Source: Candidatus Neomarinimicrobiota bacterium
Lineage (GTDB): Bacteria; Fidelibacterota; Fidelibacteria; Fidelibacterales; Fidelibacteraceae
Assembly: GCA_021157965.1 (NCBI GenBank)
Contig: JAGGVO010000031.1
Location: 1-48,720, forward strand
DNA: 48,720 nucleotides
Reading direction: 5' to 3'
Part shown: in pieces, positions 1-9,232 of the stretch
How positions within the stretch are numbered: the stretch's first letter is position 1
Layout of the letters: every line of letters begins with the position of its first letter
The notes under the pieces: generated by a model
Databases searched by the model: none
What the model was told of the DNA's origin: nothing
Seen by the model: the letters and a program-made list of their open reading frames with translations, nothing else
Translations under genes and position numbers: made by a program

Positions 1-197
1 AAGGATCGGAAGCCATTTTTTACGTTGGATGTGGTGTCGGTCCCCACACCCAGTTCCGTTCCGAAAGTCCCGTTGAGCGGGTTCCAGAACGACGGGGAGA
101 GATCTTCAAACCCCGGATTTCCGATGATATTTTGCCCGTAAGACACGCCGCAAAAGATCAGGGAAATCGCAAGTAGTAACAGTGTCCCCTTTTTCAT
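1..197 (-). CDS. Exported protein, N-terminal fragment (runs off the window)
   Basis: Only the first 65 codons are inside the window and the rest lies beyond base 1. The reading begins MKKGTLLLLAISLIFCGVSYGQ, a clear Sec signal peptide with a likely cut after SYG, followed by NIIGNPGFEDLSPSFW. The 'NPGFE' start after the signal is common at the head of jelly-roll carbohydrate-binding modules (CBM4/9-like), which would fit the sugar locus next door. That domain call is an inference from one motif. A strong AGGAGGA lies just upstream. An ATG at 200 touches it, so the ATG at 197, four bases away, is the better start. It is the last visible gene of the leftward LacI/glycosidase run, 38 bases after the hydrolase stop. 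Confidence 0.7.
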   Translation of the reverse strand, partial: MKKGTLLLLAISLIFCGVSYGQNIIGNPGFEDLSPSFWNPLNGTFGTELGVGTDTTSNVKNGFRS

Positions 198-235
198 CAT
201 TCCTCCTTGTTTCTAGTTGACAACCAGTACATATT

Positions 236-2200
236 TTAATTCCCGGATATTTTCAGGGTACACACCCCTTTTCTCTGCAGCGTAAAGGAGATCTTGTCAG
301 GAGCTTCCTTTTGGCAGGGAAGGGATGATGCATCCTGTTTCCATTGGGGTACATTGACGGTAAGCCGTCCCTGGACCGTTTTCCAGGCATGATTGAAAAT
401 AACGATGAGATACTGGGATCCTTTTTTCCAGAATCCTGCTTCCAGGCCGTCTCCCTGCAACGTAAAAAAGGACGGGGAAGCCACGGATTCATAGATGGAC
501 CGGTAGATATTGCACAGCTGGTGTTTCCACTCATCCTGAAGGCTGGCCAGGGAAAGCATTTCGAGGGGAAAGGGACTAAACCAGACAGTCCCAATCCCGA
601 CGGAATGCCTGAGAAGAAAAGGAGAACGAAGGGCGTCTTCTGCTATGGAAATCCCCTCATGGTTTAGAACCGGGCAGACGCTGAATTCCGGTTCTGTATG
701 TTTCAGGGGAATTTGTATGGTATCTCCTGCATGAAAAGATCCCCAGTCTTTGGGGAAGGTGACCCGGGCCGTTTCCCGGGGGTAGAAGTCCGGTACGCCA
801 AATTTGCAGTCTGTATCCACACCGGCCAGGGTGTGCCAGTTTGGCACCCAGCTGTCGTTGGCAAAGCTGAAATACAGCGCGCCACCCTTTTGAATGTATG
901 ATTCCAGAGCCAGGCGTGTCCGCTTGGTCATAAATTTCATGCGTGGTATGATTAACAAAGGGATTTCTTCGGGATTGAGATTGAGGATGTGTGAATATTT
1001 CCCCTCATTTTCCAATTCCTGGGCCGGTTCAAAAACCATTTGGACATCCAGGTTTGCCCGTTTCAGGAGGGAGAAGGTTTCCAGATATAAATCATACCAT
1101 TGTTTGAATTCCGGTTGAAACTGAAAAGGATAGCTATAATAGTAATTGGAGGGGATGAAGAGACCTACGGGCTTTTGACAGGATATTTTTTGGTAAGGGA
1201 CAAGGTCTGAAAGCATTCTGGCAAATGCTGGAAACTCCCGGGCTGCCGGTTTCATTGAATTATCCTTGCGGATGATACCGAAATGTTCTTCAAAGGGGTG
1301 ATGGGAATAGGGGCGTTCATCCGTAAAATCAAAATCATTCAGACACCAGCTGAGAGTTCCGCCGGCATCATTGATCAGGGCGCTGTAAAAAACGGAACGG
1401 TAGTAAGCGGCCTGATTTGCTTCTGAACAGAGGGTAGTGGATGTGCCGAACTCCTCTACGATAACCGGTTTCCCCCATGGTTTGGCCATGGCAAGGCGGA
1501 AAGCAGTTGTAAATGTATGGTGCCAGGGACTCGTTCCCCGGGGATAATAATGTAACCCGGCAAAATCCTGATAAAGATTGAGTTTTCGAAGGTGATAAGC
1601 GGTTTCTTTGCCGATGATTTCCGGACTCCAGGCACCGTCTCCGATACTCACAGGCCGGTGGGGATCTATTTTTTTGATGGCTCCGATGATTTTTTTAGCC
1701 CAGATGGCGACGGCGTTTGGATCTGTTTCCTCAGCATAATTGGGCAGTTCGTTGGACAGCAGCCATGCACAAACGGATGAATAGGACTGACACTCACGGA
1801 CAAGGGTGCAGATATAGTTTTCAGTGATCTTGTATACTTCCGGATCACGGATGAAATTTTTTCCCTGACGCCAGGGAATATCCCAGTTTTCGCCGGACAT
1901 GTGACCGACAATAAAGGAGGGCATACAGGATATCTCATGATAATCACAAAGGCTCAGAAAATGTTTGAGCCGTTCCGTCATAAGAGGGATAACCGCCCCG
2001 GTTTCGTCCGTAAAATCCGGCATCATCAAAAAGGGACGAAAGCAGTTCATGCCCAGTTTCTTCATCCGGAGGATATCCTTTTCCAGGGCTTCCGGGTTCC
2101 ACCGGCTCCACATGTGAATAGCGGAATCTGTCGGCCAATAATTGATACCCAGTAAAAAGGGCAATGCTTTATCTTTGGTTTTAAAAATCGATTTGGCCAC
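236..2200 (-). CDS. Clan GH-A glycoside hydrolase (GH5/GH42-like), cytoplasmic
   Basis: A 654-residue retaining glycosidase. The first 330 residues form a (beta/alpha)8 barrel starting FLLGINYWP. The acid/base candidate is Glu151 in LLSNELPN and the nucleophile candidate is Glu250 in VIVEEFG, the usual clan-A pair. Residues about 350-500 (LLIIPRMKFMTKRTR, YIQKGGALYFSF) look like the GATase-like trimerisation domain of GH42, followed by a beta-rich tail. I see no signal peptide, so it probably acts on imported oligosaccharides. The start is a GTG preceded by GAGGGGAT. It lies 27 bases after a LacI regulator and is probably co-transcribed with it. The divergent GH130 phosphorylase suggests a beta-mannoside or related substrate. 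The exact family and linkage specificity are not resolved. Confidence 0.8.
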   Translation of the reverse strand: MAKSIFKTKDKALPFLLGINYWPTDSAIHMWSRWNPEALEKDILRMKKLGMNCFRPFLMMPDFTDETGAVIPLMTERLKHFLSLCDYHEISCMPSFIVGHMSGENWDIPWRQGKNFIRDPEVYKITENYICTLVRECQSYSSVCAWLLSNELPNYAEETDPNAVAIWAKKIIGAIKKIDPHRPVSIGDGAWSPEIIGKETAYHLRKLNLYQDFAGLHYYPRGTSPWHHTFTTAFRLAMAKPWGKPVIVEEFGTSTTLCSEANQAAYYRSVFYSALINDAGGTLSWCLNDFDFTDERPYSHHPFEEHFGIIRKDNSMKPAAREFPAFARMLSDLVPYQKISCQKPVGLFIPSNYYYSYPFQFQPEFKQWYDLYLETFSLLKRANLDVQMVFEPAQELENEGKYSHILNLNPEEIPLLIIPRMKFMTKRTRLALESYIQKGGALYFSFANDSWVPNWHTLAGVDTDCKFGVPDFYPRETARVTFPKDWGSFHAGDTIQIPLKHTEPEFSVCPVLNHEGISIAEDALRSPFLLRHSVGIGTVWFSPFPLEMLSLASLQDEWKHQLCNIYRSIYESVASPSFFTLQGDGLEAGFWKKGSQYLIVIFNHAWKTVQGRLTVNVPQWKQDASSLPCQKEAPDKISFTLQRKGVCTLKISGN

Positions 2201-2227
2201 AGACGGTATCCCCTCAATGTTTATGTT

Positions 2228-3247
2228 TTATTGACTGCTTTCCCGGAGAATCAAATCAACGGATATAGTCCGTGTTTGGGGCATGATGTTGGGATTATGT
2301 ATACGCTCATACAGCAATTTGTATGCTTCTTTTCCGATATCCAGTTTGGGTACGCTGACGGTGCTGAGTTTTGGAGAACTGAATTCGGCAGGGGGGATGT
2401 CGTCAAAACCGATGACGGCCACATCCCCGGGGATGGTTTTGCCCATGGACTGGATTCCGGAGAGGACTCCCAGGGCGGTGGTGTCGTTGCAACAGAAGAC
2501 ACCGTCTATTTCCGGCCGGGATTTAAGGAGTTTTTTAATGCCTTTTTCTCCGATGGTCCGGGATGTTTCCACATCTTCACAATAGCTGTAAGTCTCCAGA
2601 TAGGAATTGTTCAGAAGTCCATGTTTTTCCAGGGCATCCTTGTATCCCCGGTACCGCTCCTTAATGGAAGGGTGGATGAAGGTCCCCCCCACAAAGGAAA
2701 TATGCTTCCGGCCTTGTTCAATCAAAGATTCCACTGCCCGGAATGCCCCGTTGTAATTATCTATTTTGATGGTATTATAATTTTTTCCCGGGACTTCATA
2801 ATCAACGAGGACAAAGGGAATGGCGTGTTTATCCAGGTAGCGAATCAGTTCCAGGGGGACCCGTCCTGCCAGGGCTACGCCGTCCACATCGTTATACTGT
2901 AAAAAACGGGGGAGGTCTTGCCGGGGATCAAAATGATCGTTGACGGTGGTCAAAAGGATGTAGTAATCATTTTTCCGAGCGGCATACTCCATCCCGAGAA
3001 AAACCTGGCTGTAAAACATTTCCACTTCGGAAAAATGGCCTTCCCAGAGAATGTATCCGATGTTGCCCGTCTTCTGAGTTGCCAGTTTTCGGGCGGAATG
3101 GAGAGGTTTGTAATCCATTTCTTCAATGATGGATAAAATTCTTTCCCGGGTTTCATCCGCCACATATCCCCTGCGGTTCAGGACCAGTGAGACGGTGGAA
3201 ATGGATACACCGGCTTTTCTGGCAATGTCTTTAATTGTTGTTGCCAT
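2228..3247 (-). CDS. LacI-family transcriptional regulator
   Basis: A 339-residue regulator. The N-terminal helix-turn-helix reads TIKDIARKAGVSISTVSLVLN, with a hinge helix near HSARKLATQKTGNIGYIL, followed by a periplasmic-binding-protein-like sugar sensor domain (residues 60-335, with GVFCCNDTTALGVL and VIGFDDIPPAEFSSPKLSTV). It most likely represses this sugar locus and releases DNA when a sugar binds. Its own promoter carries an AAACGTTT palindrome over the predicted transcription start, so autoregulation is likely. The regulator is the first gene of a leftward unit with the glycosidase and the exported protein. The effector is unknown. Confidence 0.9.
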   Translation of the reverse strand: MATTIKDIARKAGVSISTVSLVLNRRGYVADETRERILSIIEEMDYKPLHSARKLATQKTGNIGYILWEGHFSEVEMFYSQVFLGMEYAARKNDYYILLTTVNDHFDPRQDLPRFLQYNDVDGVALAGRVPLELIRYLDKHAIPFVLVDYEVPGKNYNTIKIDNYNGAFRAVESLIEQGRKHISFVGGTFIHPSIKERYRGYKDALEKHGLLNNSYLETYSYCEDVETSRTIGEKGIKKLLKSRPEIDGVFCCNDTTALGVLSGIQSMGKTIPGDVAVIGFDDIPPAEFSSPKLSTVSVPKLDIGKEAYKLLYERIHNPNIMPQTRTISVDLILRESSQ

Positions 3248-3269
3248 GGATATCTCATTATTTTTATCG

Positions 3270-3277
3270 AAACGTTT
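3270..3277. promoter_or_regulatory. Candidate LacI-family operator (AAACGTTT)
   Basis: A perfect 8-bp palindrome with the central CG typical of LacI/CcpA-family operators, in the context CGAAACGTTTTAA. It sits two bases downstream of the predicted -10 of the leftward lacI promoter, over the expected transcription start. It is the only such palindrome I saw in the 103-base gap between lacI and the GH130 gene, so one site may serve both directions. Confidence 0.55.
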
Positions 3278-3278
3278 T

Positions 3279-3307
3279 AATTTATTTTATCATATTTTCC
3301 TTGTCAA
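3279..3307 (-). promoter_or_regulatory. Sigma-70-type promoter of the lacI-glycosidase unit
   Basis: Read on the minus strand: -35 TTGACA (plus-strand bases 3302-3307), a 17-base spacer, and -10 TAAATT (3279-3284). The -35 is perfect and the -10 has four of six consensus bases. The lacI start codon is 32 bases further on. Confidence 0.6.
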
Positions 3308-3350
3308 GCATTATATTATCCCTAGGGTAAAATGTTGAAAACGGCTTAAA

Positions 3351-4538
3351 TTGTGTACAAATGATAAACGATATGAAAAAGAAGGCAGGGATACGATAAA
3401 GCGGGGACATATTTTATCGGACAAAATTGTGTTATCACCTGTGGATATTGACCTGAACCGGTGTCCGATCCATGTGAAAACGGGACTTGAAACATTTATT
3501 CTGGGAGCCTTCAATCCGGGGATGACCCGTCTTGCCAATGGGAATCTCCTCCTCATGGTACGGGTGGCCGAAGCCATCCGGGAGCCCATAAAAGAGGGAC
3601 GTTTTCGTTTTATCCGCTGGTCGGCGCCGGACCGCTATGTCGTCGAAGAGCACCCTACGTATCAACTGGATACCAGCGATCCCCGGAAATTCCGATTTCT
3701 GGAATATGAGCACATCCATGTCTTCGGTCTGACATCCTTTTCCTGGCTTCTCCCCGTGGAACTGAGTCCGGACGGCCTGACGGTATTGAATATTCATTAT
3801 GACAAAATTATTGAGCCGGCTGCAACTTATCAGGAATATGGTATCGAAGACCCCCGGATAACAAAAATCGGTTCAGAATACTTTATGACCACCTGCTCTG
3901 TAAGTTCTGAGCGTCATTCAACCACCCTGTACCACTCATTTGACGGGCTCCATTACACGCTGAAGGGCATCATCATGGATCATCAGAACAAGGATATGGT
4001 CCTCTTTCCACAGAAAATCAACGGCACATATTATGCCCTGACGCGCCCCCTGGGGGAACTGTATTTTACAACCGGCTCCGAGGGAAATATTCTCCCCGGT
4101 CCCTCTATCAATTTGTCAGAATCGCCTGATTTATACCACTGGAAACCGGTGGAAAATGTATTCATTCCGGCCAGGCGGGACACTCTGATCTCGTACAAAC
4201 TGGGGGGAGGGGCTCCACCTCTGTTAACGGATCAGGGCTGGCTGTGTCTTTTTCACGGCGTTGAAAAATACGGCACCGTGGGAAAATACCGCACCTTCTA
4301 TGCCATCCTGGACCGCCATCATCCGGAAAAGATCATTACATTAAATGATAAATCGCCGGTCCTGGAATCCGATCCCTCTTTGACAGCCGTTCTTTCCGAC
4401 TGGATTTACCTGACCGATGTGGTTTTTACAACCGGTGTTGAAGAGGATGAAAACCGGCTCATTGTCGCTTCCGGTGAATTGGATCTGACCTGCCGGATTA
4501 CCCATCTGGACCGGTCTTTTTTTGAAAAAACGTGTTAA
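3351..4538 (+). CDS. GH130-family beta-glycoside phosphorylase (mannoside phosphorylase-like)
   Basis: A five-bladed propeller enzyme of family GH130, which cleaves beta-mannosyl linkages with phosphate to give a sugar 1-phosphate. Visible family features are LGAFNPGMTRLANGNLLLMVR near the start, the catalytic Asp in GIEDPRIT (about residue 168), the phosphate-pocket region CSVSSERHSTTLYHS, the KDMVLFP block and GGGAPPLLTDQGWLCLFHGV. There is no signal peptide, so it is cytoplasmic. The start is uncertain: the open frame can begin at TTG 3351, but no good Shine-Dalgarno precedes it, and the conserved region begins about 25 residues in. It is transcribed away from lacI and 24 bases ahead of an ABC ATPase. 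Mannose as the transferred sugar is the family expectation, not proven here. Confidence 0.85.
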   Translation: MCTNDKRYEKEGRDTIKRGHILSDKIVLSPVDIDLNRCPIHVKTGLETFILGAFNPGMTRLANGNLLLMVRVAEAIREPIKEGRFRFIRWSAPDRYVVEEHPTYQLDTSDPRKFRFLEYEHIHVFGLTSFSWLLPVELSPDGLTVLNIHYDKIIEPAATYQEYGIEDPRITKIGSEYFMTTCSVSSERHSTTLYHSFDGLHYTLKGIIMDHQNKDMVLFPQKINGTYYALTRPLGELYFTTGSEGNILPGPSINLSESPDLYHWKPVENVFIPARRDTLISYKLGGGAPPLLTDQGWLCLFHGVEKYGTVGKYRTFYAILDRHHPEKIITLNDKSPVLESDPSLTAVLSDWIYLTDVVFTTGVEEDENRLIVASGELDLTCRITHLDRSFFEKTC

Positions 4539-4562
4539 ACCGAAATAAGCAAAGGGTTTGCC

Positions 4563-5654
4563 ATGGCTCAGATTGTACTGAAAAACATCGACAAAACATT
4601 TGATGAACGCCGGAAAGTCATCGACAATTTAAATCTGACAATCCGAGACGGGGAATTTCTCGTTTTGGTCGGGCCGTCCGGATGCGGGAAAAGCACGACG
4701 CTCCGCCTGATTGCCGGTCTGGAATCGGCGACGGCAGGGGATATCTTTATTGGCGAGACCCTTGTGAATCATATTCCGCCGAAAGACCGGGACATCTCCA
4801 TGGTTTTTCAGAATTATGCCCTCTATCCCCACATGACGGTCCATGATAACATTGCGTTTGGACTGAAACTGAGAAAGTATCCGAAAGAAGAAATAGAACA
4901 ACGGGTTCAGGAAGCGGCGGATATCCTTGAAATTCATTCCCTTCTGAAAAGAAAACCCAAACAATTGTCCGGCGGACAGCGTCAGCGGGTAGCCCTGGGA
5001 CGGGCGATTGTGCGAAAACCCAAGGTTTTTCTCTTTGATGAACCCCTGTCCAACCTGGATGCCAAATTACGGGTCCAAATGCGGGCTGAAATCAAGAAAC
5101 TCCACCGGCAGCTGAAAATCACTATGGTCTACGTGACCCATGATCAGATTGAAGCCATGACCATGGGCGACCGGATCGCCATCATGAAGGACGGAATTAT
5201 CCACCAGCTTGACACCCCCATGGAAATCTATCAAAAACCGGCAGACCTTTTTGTCGCAGGCTTTATCGGGAGTCCCTCCATGAACTTCATACCTGCTGTG
5301 ATCACGGAAAACAAAACCCTTTATTCCAAAGATATGGACCTTGTCTTTGATTTTCCCGAATCCTGCAATGCGGTTTTGAAAAAGGAGGCACAAAAAGCGG
5401 TGATCGTCGGTATACGTCCCGAGCATCTGTACATAACGCCGCCGGACAAGAAGGCCGTACCCCTTCAGACCCGGCTGGACCTGATAGAGCCTTTGGGAAA
5501 TGAAACCATCCTCTATATGACCCGGAATGAAATCCGCCTGCACTGTATTACTGGGGCTTTTGATCCCCTTATGGAAGAACTGAGCCACATGGATCTCTAT
5601 CCGGATATGTCCAAAGCCCACCTTTTTGATGCAGAAACGGGAAAACGATTATAA
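4563..5654 (+). CDS. ABC transporter ATP-binding protein, MalK/UgpC/MsmX type
   Basis: A 363-residue sugar-importer ATPase. Walker A is GPSGCGKST (about residues 37-45), the Q-loop is VFQNYALYPHMTV, the signature LSGGQRQRVALGRAI, Walker B VFLFDEPLSNLD, and the switch His is in VTHDQIEAMT. The C-terminal 120 residues form the TOBE/MalK-type regulatory domain (VIVGIRPEHLYI). No permease or binding protein is in the window, so it may energise importers encoded elsewhere, as MsmX-like ATPases do. It follows the GH130 gene by 24 bases and is probably in one operon with it, which links import to intracellular phosphorolysis. Confidence 0.92.
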   Translation: MAQIVLKNIDKTFDERRKVIDNLNLTIRDGEFLVLVGPSGCGKSTTLRLIAGLESATAGDIFIGETLVNHIPPKDRDISMVFQNYALYPHMTVHDNIAFGLKLRKYPKEEIEQRVQEAADILEIHSLLKRKPKQLSGGQRQRVALGRAIVRKPKVFLFDEPLSNLDAKLRVQMRAEIKKLHRQLKITMVYVTHDQIEAMTMGDRIAIMKDGIIHQLDTPMEIYQKPADLFVAGFIGSPSMNFIPAVITENKTLYSKDMDLVFDFPESCNAVLKKEAQKAVIVGIRPEHLYITPPDKKAVPLQTRLDLIEPLGNETILYMTRNEIRLHCITGAFDPLMEELSHMDLYPDMSKAHLFDAETGKRL

Positions 5655-5852
5655 ATCCGCCCTTTTCTTAAGAAACGGACTTCTTTAAATTCATACACGT
5701 TGAAGCAGATAATCACAATTGATGAATCATGTGAACACCCGATCCGGGAATGCGATTGTTTTACCGGTGTTATTTTGTAACGGATAAACCGCCCCCTCCC
5801 ATTTTAACATAATCCGCCGGGTCATTCCGGTGGAGAAAAGGCAGCCTCGGCC

Positions 5853-8009
5853 ATGAAAGATCTGAATAAAAAAGCACTCTGGTCCACCCTTGCGATTTCC
5901 CTGGCGGTTTTTATCCTCATGTGCCTTTTCAGCCTTACGGATATTTACAGGGGCATGCGGTATGCCGTAACGGATTTCAAATGGCACCTTTTGTCGGAAA
6001 AAGAGGCTCCTGATACATCCTTCCTGATGATTGCCATTGATGATGCCTCTATCAGTTATTTTGCAGACCGGTACAATATCACCTGGCCCTGGCCCCGGCA
6101 GTTTTACGGAATTGTGTTGAATTACCTCCGGGAAGCCGGTGCCCAAACGGTGGTTTTCGACATGCATTTTTCTGAACCGGACCAGCAGCGGATAGAACTT
6201 TCTGCCGAAGCGTCGGACAGGGACTTTGGAGAAGCCATCGCCGCCTTTCCCCATGTGGTCATGGGAGCCATGCTGACCGATTCTCTCTATCGCCGGGGGA
6301 TTTTTGAAAGTGCCGGAAAGTTTCAGTTTGCCGGATCCGAAGCGCTGCGTCTTCCGGCTTATGGCGGAATCCGTTTTCCCATCCCGGTTTTGGCCCGGGG
6401 ACTCGAACGCATTGGCACAACCCATTTTATTACGGATTCGGACGGGATTTGTCGCCGTTTGCCCCTCATGGTTCGCGCAGGTAAAGAGATCTATCCCCAG
6501 CTGGGACTGGCAGCTTATCTGGAATCCTCAGGGGATTCTATTCTGTCCTACGATGCAGGAAAAAAGCGCTTAATAACGCGGAAAACATCCATTCCCCTTT
6601 CAGCACGCGGTGAATTCCCAATTTTCTGGTATGGCCCCGGTGGTGAATCAGGGGTTTACCGGTACGATTCCTTCCACGCGGTTTTTCTTTCTGCAATCCG
6701 TGCCCGGTCCGGTGCAGAGCCCATTATTCCTCCCGGGGACTATGCCAATAAAAAGATTATGATTTGTGCCTCTGCAGGGGGATTGCTGGATTTAAAACCC
6801 ACACCCTTTACATCCGTCCAACCATATCCCGGCGGTGAAATTCACCTCACCATCTGGCAAAACCTCACGGAAGGCGATGCACTGGTATCCTTTCCAGACT
6901 TGTGGGTAAAAGTTTTTACCCTTTGTTTTCTCCTGTTTCTTGCGTTTATCATTCTCAACCGTAAATTCAGCATATCGGTACTACTCGCTTTAGCCGGTGC
7001 CATGATTTTTGTTCTGATCTCCCTGGGAATTTTCAAGTATCAGCACATCGAAATGGATCTTCTCTTTCCGGTCCTGGGGATTTTACTGACAACCGGATCA
7101 TCGGCCATGTACCGGACCCTTACCGAAGGTCGGGCAAAACGACAAATCCGCTCCCTCTTTTCCCGATATCTCAGTTCGGATGTCATCAGCCTTTTAATGG
7201 AAAATCCCGAACGGGTCGATCTGGAAGGGTCGGAAGTGACCGGAACAGTCCTCTTTACCGATCTACAGGGCTTTACCACATATTCGGAACAAAAATCCCC
7301 AAAAGATGTGATCCGGGTTTTAAATAACTATTTTGAAACGATTTCATCCATTGTCCTGGATTTCGGGGGACTCCTGGATAAATACACAGGGGATGGGATC
7401 ATGGCCATCTTCGGGGCACCCATTCCCCGCTCCGATCATGCCAAGGCCGCTTGCGAGGTGATTTTGAAGTTTCGGGAAAAGAAAATCAATGACCTGATTC
7501 CCCTTCCGTCCGGAAACATTCTAACCCGGATCGGAATCAGCAGCGGCCCCATGGTGGTGGGGAACCTGGGCAGCGCCCGACGGATGGATTATACAGCCGT
7601 AGGTGATACGGTAAATTTGTCTGCCCGTCTCGAAGGGGTAAACAAATCCTATGGGACCACCAACATTATGAGCGAGTTCACATGGGAATACGTGAAAGAT
7701 GATTACATTTTCAGAGAATTGGATTACATCCGGGTTAAAGGGAAAAATCTGCCCATCCGGGTTTTCACGCTGATAGGGCGAAAAGGAGACCTTTCACCGG
7801 AGGAGCTTGAAATTGAAAGCATGTTTAAAGAAGCCATGCAGTGGTACCGGAAACGGAACTGGCGGAAAGCCATAACAGCTTTCCAGGAGATTCTCCGCCT
7901 GGACCCGGAGGATAAACCTTCGGCGGCTTTTGTGGATCGGTGCATGTTATTGAAGAAAAACCCGGACCTGGTGGATGAATCCGGTGTGTTTACTTTTAAA
8001 ACAAAGTAG
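5853..8009 (+). CDS. CHASE2-domain class III adenylate cyclase
   Basis: A 718-residue membrane signalling enzyme. Transmembrane segment 1 is at about residues 9-28. An extracytoplasmic CHASE2 sensor follows to about residue 340 (FLMIAIDDASISYF, WPWPRQFYG, VVFDMHFSEPD are typical). Three closely spaced transmembrane segments lie at about 345-425, then a class III cyclase domain at about 440-650. Metal-binding Asp residues lie in LFTDLQGFT (near 469) and GDGIMAIFG (near 513). The adenine-selecting Lys of DKYTGDG and Asp of RMDYTAVGD are both present, so ATP rather than GTP is the expected substrate. The C-terminal 60 residues look like a single TPR (AMQWYRKRNWRKAITAFQEILRLDP, split across the repeat). 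The gene is 8 bases ahead of an SH3-M48 peptidase and is probably co-transcribed with it. The sensed signal is unknown. Confidence 0.9.
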   Translation: MKDLNKKALWSTLAISLAVFILMCLFSLTDIYRGMRYAVTDFKWHLLSEKEAPDTSFLMIAIDDASISYFADRYNITWPWPRQFYGIVLNYLREAGAQTVVFDMHFSEPDQQRIELSAEASDRDFGEAIAAFPHVVMGAMLTDSLYRRGIFESAGKFQFAGSEALRLPAYGGIRFPIPVLARGLERIGTTHFITDSDGICRRLPLMVRAGKEIYPQLGLAAYLESSGDSILSYDAGKKRLITRKTSIPLSARGEFPIFWYGPGGESGVYRYDSFHAVFLSAIRARSGAEPIIPPGDYANKKIMICASAGGLLDLKPTPFTSVQPYPGGEIHLTIWQNLTEGDALVSFPDLWVKVFTLCFLLFLAFIILNRKFSISVLLALAGAMIFVLISLGIFKYQHIEMDLLFPVLGILLTTGSSAMYRTLTEGRAKRQIRSLFSRYLSSDVISLLMENPERVDLEGSEVTGTVLFTDLQGFTTYSEQKSPKDVIRVLNNYFETISSIVLDFGGLLDKYTGDGIMAIFGAPIPRSDHAKAACEVILKFREKKINDLIPLPSGNILTRIGISSGPMVVGNLGSARRMDYTAVGDTVNLSARLEGVNKSYGTTNIMSEFTWEYVKDDYIFRELDYIRVKGKNLPIRVFTLIGRKGDLSPEELEIESMFKEAMQWYRKRNWRKAITAFQEILRLDPEDKPSAAFVDRCMLLKKNPDLVDESGVFTFKTK

Positions 8010-8017
8010 AGGGGATT

Positions 8018-9232
8018 ATGAAAAAGAGTCTTGTTTTCATGATAGTGTGCGGATTTCTTTCCGGATTGTCCGCAGAAACCATTCAGCGCAGCAATGTTTC
8101 ACTCCGTGAAGGAGCCGGTGCCTTTTTCCCCGTTGTAAAAATTTTAAATAAAGGGGATGATGTCTCTGTCCAACAAAGCGGAGAGCTGTGGATTCAGGTG
8201 AGCACATCAGATCAGAAATCTGGTTGGGTTTCGGCCATGGCATTTGAAAGCGGAGCCGCATCCATTGATTATGGGGTGATGGCGGATGACTGGACTGACC
8301 GGAAGGCTTCCAAAACCATGGTGAATGCTGCCGTTAAAGGGTTTTTTGAAAATCAGTTTGAACGGGAGGGAATCCTGAATAAATCCGTTATGGACCAGCC
8401 GGTCCGGCGGACATTCAATCCGCAGGATTACCTGATATTTCGTGAAAACACTTATCACACACGCTGGTCTCCAAAGCGTTTCCGGCGCAAGTACCGCTTG
8501 AAACAGAACAAAGGATTTGTCATTGATGAAACACTCTTTGCCGTAAGTGCCTATACGGCCGGCAGGCTGACAGCTCCGGGACTCATCCGCGATACGCGTC
8601 TGACGGCCTATGTGAATCAAATCGCCCAACTGATTGTTGAGAATACGGAATTTTATGACCTTCCAGTGACCGTGCACATTGCTGATACCGACGAGATCTA
8701 TGCCAATGCACTGCCCATCGGGGTTATCGTCATTTCGAAGGGCATGCTCAAACAGATAGACAGCGAACACGAACTGGCATGTCTGATCGGGCATGAAATT
8801 GCCCATGTCACCCTGGGACACGGAGAGACGGAAATGGGGAAACGGAAAGTGAAATTCCGGGCTGAAGATGCTTTTGGCGAGCTGGATGAAGCCTTTGGTA
8901 CGGATACGAAAGAGATGGATGCTCTGGCAGATGAGATGTATGAACGGGCGATTAAAGGGCGTAAAGAAGAATATGAAGCCGAAGCGGATGTACAGGGAGC
9001 CATCTATGCCTACAGGGCAGGCTATGAACCGGACGGTATGCTTTCTCTGATGCGGAAACTTGAAACAAAAATTCCCCGGAATCCCGACCCCGATGATATC
9101 CGCCACTGGTTTCCCTACAGTTTTAGAAATCGCCTGAAACACCTGAGCGGTTTTATTGCGAAAGAATTAAAAACAAACGAGCACTATGTTAAAAATGAAA
9201 ACCGGTATCGGATGATCACCGCCGGATTATAA
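8018..9232 (+). CDS. Exported M48-family metallopeptidase with N-terminal SH3b domain
   Basis: A 404-residue protein. The signal peptide is at about residues 1-20 (KSLVFMIVCGFLSGLSAE). A bacterial SH3 domain covers residues 22-80 (NVSLREGAGAFFPVVKIL, GWVSAMAFES). The M48 zinc protease domain has HEIAH at about 259-263 and the third ligand Glu in EEYEAEADVQGA near 319. The family includes periplasmic quality-control proteases such as BepA/LoiP; SH3b domains often bind cell-wall peptides. The gene follows the cyclase by 8 bases. Its stop overlaps the convergent polyprenyl synthase by 6 bases. The C-terminal 60 residues have no recognisable domain. Confidence 0.9.
   Translation: MKKSLVFMIVCGFLSGLSAETIQRSNVSLREGAGAFFPVVKILNKGDDVSVQQSGELWIQVSTSDQKSGWVSAMAFESGAASIDYGVMADDWTDRKASKTMVNAAVKGFFENQFEREGILNKSVMDQPVRRTFNPQDYLIFRENTYHTRWSPKRFRRKYRLKQNKGFVIDETLFAVSAYTAGRLTAPGLIRDTRLTAYVNQIAQLIVENTEFYDLPVTVHIADTDEIYANALPIGVIVISKGMLKQIDSEHELACLIGHEIAHVTLGHGETEMGKRKVKFRAEDAFGELDEAFGTDTKEMDALADEMYERAIKGRKEEYEAEADVQGAIYAYRAGYEPDGMLSLMRKLETKIPRNPDPDDIRHWFPYSFRNRLKHLSGFIAKELKTNEHYVKNENRYRMITAGL

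Noticed and set aside
2231-2902. 223-codon rightward frame opposite the LacI gene
   Set aside because: Antisense to a complete LacI regulator; no ribosome site or recognisable domain.
5656-5679. TCCG/CGGA arms around palindrome TTTCTTAAGAAA after the ABC ATPase
   Set aside because: The stem needs a 4-base bulge and has no clear T-run, so it is not convincing as a terminator.
8207-9142. Long leftward open frame opposite the M48 peptidase gene
   Set aside because: It is antisense to a clear zinc peptidase with all its motifs. The His/Phe/Gly-rich reading has no domain, so it is a shadow frame.
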